The position numbers and the translations under genes are program-made. Below, piece by piece: positions 7,142-9,451 of a stretch of DNA of 9,451 bases (position 1 is the stretch's first letter; each line of letters begins with the position of its first letter). Under the pieces are notes generated by a model, which did not search any database, was not told the origin of the DNA, and worked only from the letters and a program-made list of their open reading frames with translations. This DNA comes from JANLSE01 sp038214135 (GTDB taxonomy: Bacteria > Chloroflexota > Chloroflexia > Chloroflexales > Roseiflexaceae): contig JBBQSD010000185.1 of NCBI GenBank assembly GCA_038214135.1, positions 1 to 9,451 of the forward strand, written 5' to 3'.

Positions 7142-8301
7142 CCATGCTTGTGCGCAAGGGGCAGACTGCGACGCGCCTGGTGATCCGAGCGTTGCGCCGC
7201 CGGCTGATCCCACTGGCGCGCTGGTCGGGTGGGCGGCGGCCACGAGTGCTGATGTTGAGCGACGCCGAGGGTGCCACGCTGCAGTATCGGGTGCTCAACC
7301 AGGCCGAACAACTACGCATGGCTGGTATTGATGTGTGTTGTTGCGATCAACACTACATCAGGCTTTTTGCATTGCTGGATTCCTGCGATCTGCTGTATTT
7401 CTATCGGCTGGACGATACGCCACGCACGCGCCATATTCTGGATGTGGCCCGAACACGCGGGCTGACGATTGTGTGCGATACCGACGACCTGACGTGGGAT
7501 GAGCGGATTGTTGAGGATTGCCAGATGGAGCGCTACTATACGCCGCCCGAGATTACTCGCTTTCGCACGCAGTTCCGCCGTTCTGATGCATTCCTGCGTA
7601 ATGCCGATCTGTTTGTGGCATCGACCGAATACCTGGCCGGGTTGCTGCGCGAGCATTTTGAACGCCCTGCGTTTGTGAACCAGAATGCCATTTCGCCACA
7701 CATGGTTGCATTAAGCGAGCCGTTTTTCGCACGGCGTATGGCGGCCCCAGACCGTGCGCCACTGACGATTGCCTATTTTAGTGGCTGGCCGAAGGCCCAC
7801 GAGATCGATATTGATACGATGGTGCCTGGCCTACGGCGGGCGCTGGAAGAATTGCCTGATGCGCGCTTGCTGATCGTTGGCCATTTCGATACAACCATGC
7901 TGCCTGTTGATCTGCAACGGCGTGTTGAACGGCGGCCATTCGTGCCATATCACGATCTGTTCGCTGCCATCGCTGAGGCCGATATCAACCTAGCACCGTT
8001 GGTCGATAACCCACATCGCCGTAGTAAGAGCGCCGTCAAATTCCTGGAAGCGGCACTGGTTGGCGTTCCAACGGTTGCTTCTGATCTTGAACCATACCGG
8101 CTGATCCAGCATGGGCAAACTGGTATGCTGACAATGAATGCACAAGATTGGTATGCGGGTATAATGGCGCTCGCAACCGATGCGGCACGCCGTGTAGCAA
8201 TCGGGCGTGCGGCTCACGAATATGTTCTGCGTGAACACACCAGCGTGGTGCGGGCGGCGGGATTTGCAAAGATTGTTGACAGTATGATCGAACAACAATG
8301 A
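7138..8301 (+). CDS. GT4-like (GT-B fold) glycosyltransferase
   Basis: The 387-residue protein has a strongly basic N-terminus (1-38) that may lie on the membrane. The first Rossmann half starts at RVLMLSDAEGATLQYRVLNQ (36-55) and contains VCDTDDL (112-118), a conserved acidic motif I associate with this glycosyltransferase subfamily. The second half has APLTIAYFSGWPKAHEIDID (207-226), ARLLIVGHF (242-250) and the donor-site region RSKSAVKFLEAALVGVPTV (295-313). There the second acid of the GT4 signature is E304; KSxxKFLE replaces the full EX7E, as I recall for relatives of this group. It probably transfers a sugar in the cytoplasm as the third gene of the epimerase operon. The last codons (Glu-Gln-Gln-stop) lie inside the 101-bp repeat that starts at 8289, so the natural C-terminus may have been altered. 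Confidence 0.88.
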   Translation: MTMLVRKGQTATRLVIRALRRRLIPLARWSGGRRPRVLMLSDAEGATLQYRVLNQAEQLRMAGIDVCCCDQHYIRLFALLDSCDLLYFYRLDDTPRTRHILDVARTRGLTIVCDTDDLTWDERIVEDCQMERYYTPPEITRFRTQFRRSDAFLRNADLFVASTEYLAGLLREHFERPAFVNQNAISPHMVALSEPFFARRMAAPDRAPLTIAYFSGWPKAHEIDIDTMVPGLRRALEELPDARLLIVGHFDTTMLPVDLQRRVERRPFVPYHDLFAAIAEADINLAPLVDNPHRRSKSAVKFLEAALVGVPTVASDLEPYRLIQHGQTGMLTMNAQDWYAGIMALATDAARRVAIGRAAHEYVLREHTSVVRAAGFAKIVDSMIEQQ

Positions 8302-8307
8302 ATGTAG

Positions 8308-8327
8308 GGGCGGTTCGTGAACCGCCC
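8308..8327. terminator. GC-rich hairpin 6 nt after the operon's last stop codon
   Basis: GGGCGGTTC (8308-8316) and GAACCGCCC (8319-8327) can fold into a strong stem, realistically 8 bp with a CGTG loop. The same palindrome recurs at 8409-8428 and 8510-8529. There is no following T-run, so factor-independent termination is doubtful. It could protect the transcript 3' end or act with the repeated copies downstream. Confidence 0.4.
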
Positions 8328-8364
8328 GCCATGAATGCAATGCGGGTACAAACGAACAACGCCC

Positions 8365-8390
8365 GTAGAGACGCAAGATATTGTGTCTAC
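8365..8390. repeat. Inverted repeat of module B, repeated at 8466-8491
   Basis: The left arm is GTAGAGACGCAA (8365-8376), the centre GATA and the right arm TTGTGTCTAC (8381-8390), with a 2-nt bulge in the left arm. The second copy reads TTGCGTCTAC. The pattern is like the dispersed GTAGAGACG… palindromes I know from cyanobacterial and Chloroflexota genomes. Confidence 0.65.
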
Positions 8391-8561
8391 GAACAACAAT
8401 GAATGTAGGGGCGGTTCGTGAACCGCCCGCCATGAATGCAATGCGGGTACAAACGAACAACGCCCGTAGAGACGCAAGATATTGCGTCTACGAACAACAA
8501 TGAATGTAGGGGCGGTTCGTGAACCGCCCGCCATGAATGCAATGCGGGTACAAACGAACAA

Positions 8562-8843
8562 GGGTACAAAAGTAAGCTGTTGTGTCTCTACGGGTAACCC
8601 TGAATGTGTACCAGGCACCCCAACCTAGCAGCATACGGCGGCGTGGAATCAGCGCATTGGCAGAAAGAGCGATACAGGGCTGCATCAGCCACGATGATAC
8701 TTTCAAACATGAAACTGGGTATGAGGTTCATGGTTCGTGTTCAAACCAGACAGGATTGCCAGAAGGTTCAGAGTAGTCGCTCGGTTCAGTATTCTGACTC
8801 CTGACTCCTGAATTCTCGGTTCATAGCAAAAAGAAGAAATACT
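8562..8843. other. Gene-free stretch between the repeat array and the second epimerase gene
   Basis: I see no convincing gene here. The open frames of 64-66 codons on the + strand (8582-8776, 8604-8804) have no recognisable motif and no ribosome-binding site. Small palindromes occur: GGGT-A-ACCC near 8592, TTTCA-AACA-TGAAA (8701-8714) and TGGTT…AACCA (8731-8748). Several GGTTCA words cluster from 8725 to 8823. A promoter for the downstream epimerase gene should lie here, but no -35/-10 pair is good enough to call. Confidence 0.5.
8780..8823. repeat. 26-bp insert with CTGACTC heptamers, flanked by 9-bp direct repeats
   Basis: CTCGGTTCA occurs exactly at 8780-8788 and 8815-8823. Between them are 26 bp holding CTGACTC twice (8794-8800, 8801-8807) plus a partial CTGA. 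The layout, a short module between identical direct repeats, resembles that of the CGAACAA-bounded modules upstream. Confidence 0.6.
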
Positions 8844-9451
8844 ATGGCACGTTCGTTTCTGATCACAGGCGGTGCGGGGTTTATCGGTTCGCATCTGGCG
8901 GAGGCCCTGCTGGCGCGTGGCGATTATGTCAGCATTATTGATGATCTCTCGACTGGGGCAATTGCCAATATTCGCCATCTGAAAGAGCACCCGCGCTTTC
9001 GGTATACGCTCGATACGATCATGACCGAGGCGGTGCTGGCGGAATTGATTGACGAGGCCGATACGGTTGTGCATCTGGCGGCGGCTGTTGGCGTGCAGTT
9101 GATCGTGCAGAGCCCGGTGCGGACGATCGAGACGAATGTTGCTGGCACCGAGGTTGTGCTGAAGTGGGCGGCCAAGAAGGGCAAGAAGGTGCTGATCGCC
9201 AGCACATCGGAGGTGTATGGCAAAAGCACCCAGATCCCATTCCAGGAGGATGCCGATCTGGTGCTCGGGCCATCGTATATGGGCCGCTGGAGCTATGCCT
9301 GCTCGAAGCTGCTCGATGAGTTTCTGGCGCTGGCCTACCATCGTGAGCGCGATCTGCCGGTGATTGTGGTGCGCTTCTTCAATACCGTCGGCCCGCGCCA
9401 AACCGGGCGCTATGGCATGGTCATCCCACGGTTTGTACGAGCAGCCCTGCG
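8844..9451 (+). CDS. NAD-dependent epimerase/dehydratase (extended SDR), 3'-truncated by window edge
   Basis: An open frame of 202 codons runs from the ATG at 8844 to the window end without a stop, so the C-terminal third is missing. It carries ITGGAGFIGSH (7-17) for NAD binding, acidic D33-D34 after the second strand, VVHLAAAVGV (75-84), IASTSEVYG (118-126) and the catalytic pair Y151 and K155 in YACSK. RFFNTVGPRQTG (177-188) and the following GMVIPRFV (191-198) recall nucleotide-sugar 4-epimerases and UDP-glucuronate decarboxylases. The substrate cannot be decided from the visible part. Upstream only a weak purine stretch (AAGAAG near 8831-8836) could serve as a ribosome-binding site. It differs clearly from the epimerase at 4047-4964 and probably makes a different sugar nucleotide or starts the next gene block. 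Confidence 0.9.
   Translation, partial: MARSFLITGGAGFIGSHLAEALLARGDYVSIIDDLSTGAIANIRHLKEHPRFRYTLDTIMTEAVLAELIDEADTVVHLAAAVGVQLIVQSPVRTIETNVAGTEVVLKWAAKKGKKVLIASTSEVYGKSTQIPFQEDADLVLGPSYMGRWSYACSKLLDEFLALAYHRERDLPVIVVRFFNTVGPRQTGRYGMVIPRFVRAAL

Larger units (their letters stand above)
8289..8561. repeat. 101-bp modular tandem repeat, two full copies plus a 71-bp partial copy
   Basis: Copies lie at 8289-8389, 8390-8490 and 8491-8561 (partial). The two full copies differ by one base, T8384 against C8485. Each unit is two modules, both starting with CGAACAA: a 64-bp module A (starts at 8289, 8390, 8491) and a 37-bp module B (starts at 8353, 8454). CGAACAA also occurs at 8555, where the third copy breaks off. 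Module A carries the 9-bp inverted repeat GGGCGGTTC/GAACCGCCC, and module B carries GTAGAGACGCAA/TTGCGTCTAC. The array overlaps the last 13 bases of the preceding gene. Minus-strand open frames through it are only repeated translations of the same module. Confidence 0.93.

Noticed and set aside
8289..8561. CRISPR array
   Set aside because: The whole 101-bp unit is repeated, including the part that would be spacer. There are no unique spacers, no short constant repeat of typical length and no cas genes in the window.
8036..8618. Several minus-strand open frames with a repeated peptide (RLYPHCIHGGRFTNRPYIHC-like)
   Set aside because: They are translations of the 101-bp repeat in different frames. 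The period is not a multiple of three, the frames overlap one another and the real gene, and no start signals are seen.
8725..8750. Possible tRNA T-arm (GGTTCGTGTTCAAACC-like)
   Set aside because: The stem is 5 bp with an 8-nt loop and the wrong loop sequence, and no acceptor, D or anticodon arms are present around it.

Overview
The window looks like part of a surface-polysaccharide (exopolysaccharide, O-antigen-like or glycan-sheath) locus from a bacterium. All six genes I can support are on the + strand and all are of glycan-assembly type. The spaces between gene blocks are filled with short palindromic and tandem repeats. That repeat style (modules of the GTAGGGGCGGTTC…GAACCGCCC and GTAGAGACGCAA…TTGCGTCTAC kind, a CCCTCACCCC…CCCCTCTCCCA module that reads as LTPGPSP, and 7-8 bp tandem units), together with fused GT4-GT2 glycosyltransferases, reminds me of filamentous Chloroflexota. 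Similar repeats also occur in Cyanobacteria. The taxon is an inference, and I recognise no marker gene.

Layout. (1) Positions 1-1403: the 3' part of a large GT4-GT2 fusion glycosyltransferase, cut by the window edge. (2) 1524-3755: a polytopic membrane protein of DUF6020/GT-C type with an extracytoplasmic domain inserted near its N-terminus; its last ~30 codons run into repeat DNA. (3) 3756-4046: a gene-free stretch with a triple octamer repeat and a dense cluster of hairpins with competing pairings. (4) 4047-8301: a tight three-gene operon, sugar-nucleotide epimerase, second GT4-GT2 fusion, then a GT4-like glycosyltransferase, joined by two 4-bp ATGA overlaps. (5) 8289-8561: a 101-bp modular tandem repeat (about 2.7 copies) that contains the stop codon of the last operon gene, followed by about 280 bp without a recognisable gene. 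(6) 8844-9451: the 5' part of a second NAD-dependent epimerase/dehydratase, cut by the window edge.

Working together: the two short-chain epimerase/dehydratases would supply nucleotide sugars. The two bifunctional-looking GT4-GT2 proteins and the GT4-like protein would assemble the repeat unit on the cytoplasmic side. The GT-C-like membrane protein would act with a lipid-linked sugar at the membrane. The two GT4-GT2 proteins are clear paralogues, but the second has lost the usual EX7E residues in its GT4 half. I found no convincing new gene system. The least explained parts are the non-coding mosaics: the competing-hairpin leader before the operon, and the modular repeats punctuated by CGAACAA.
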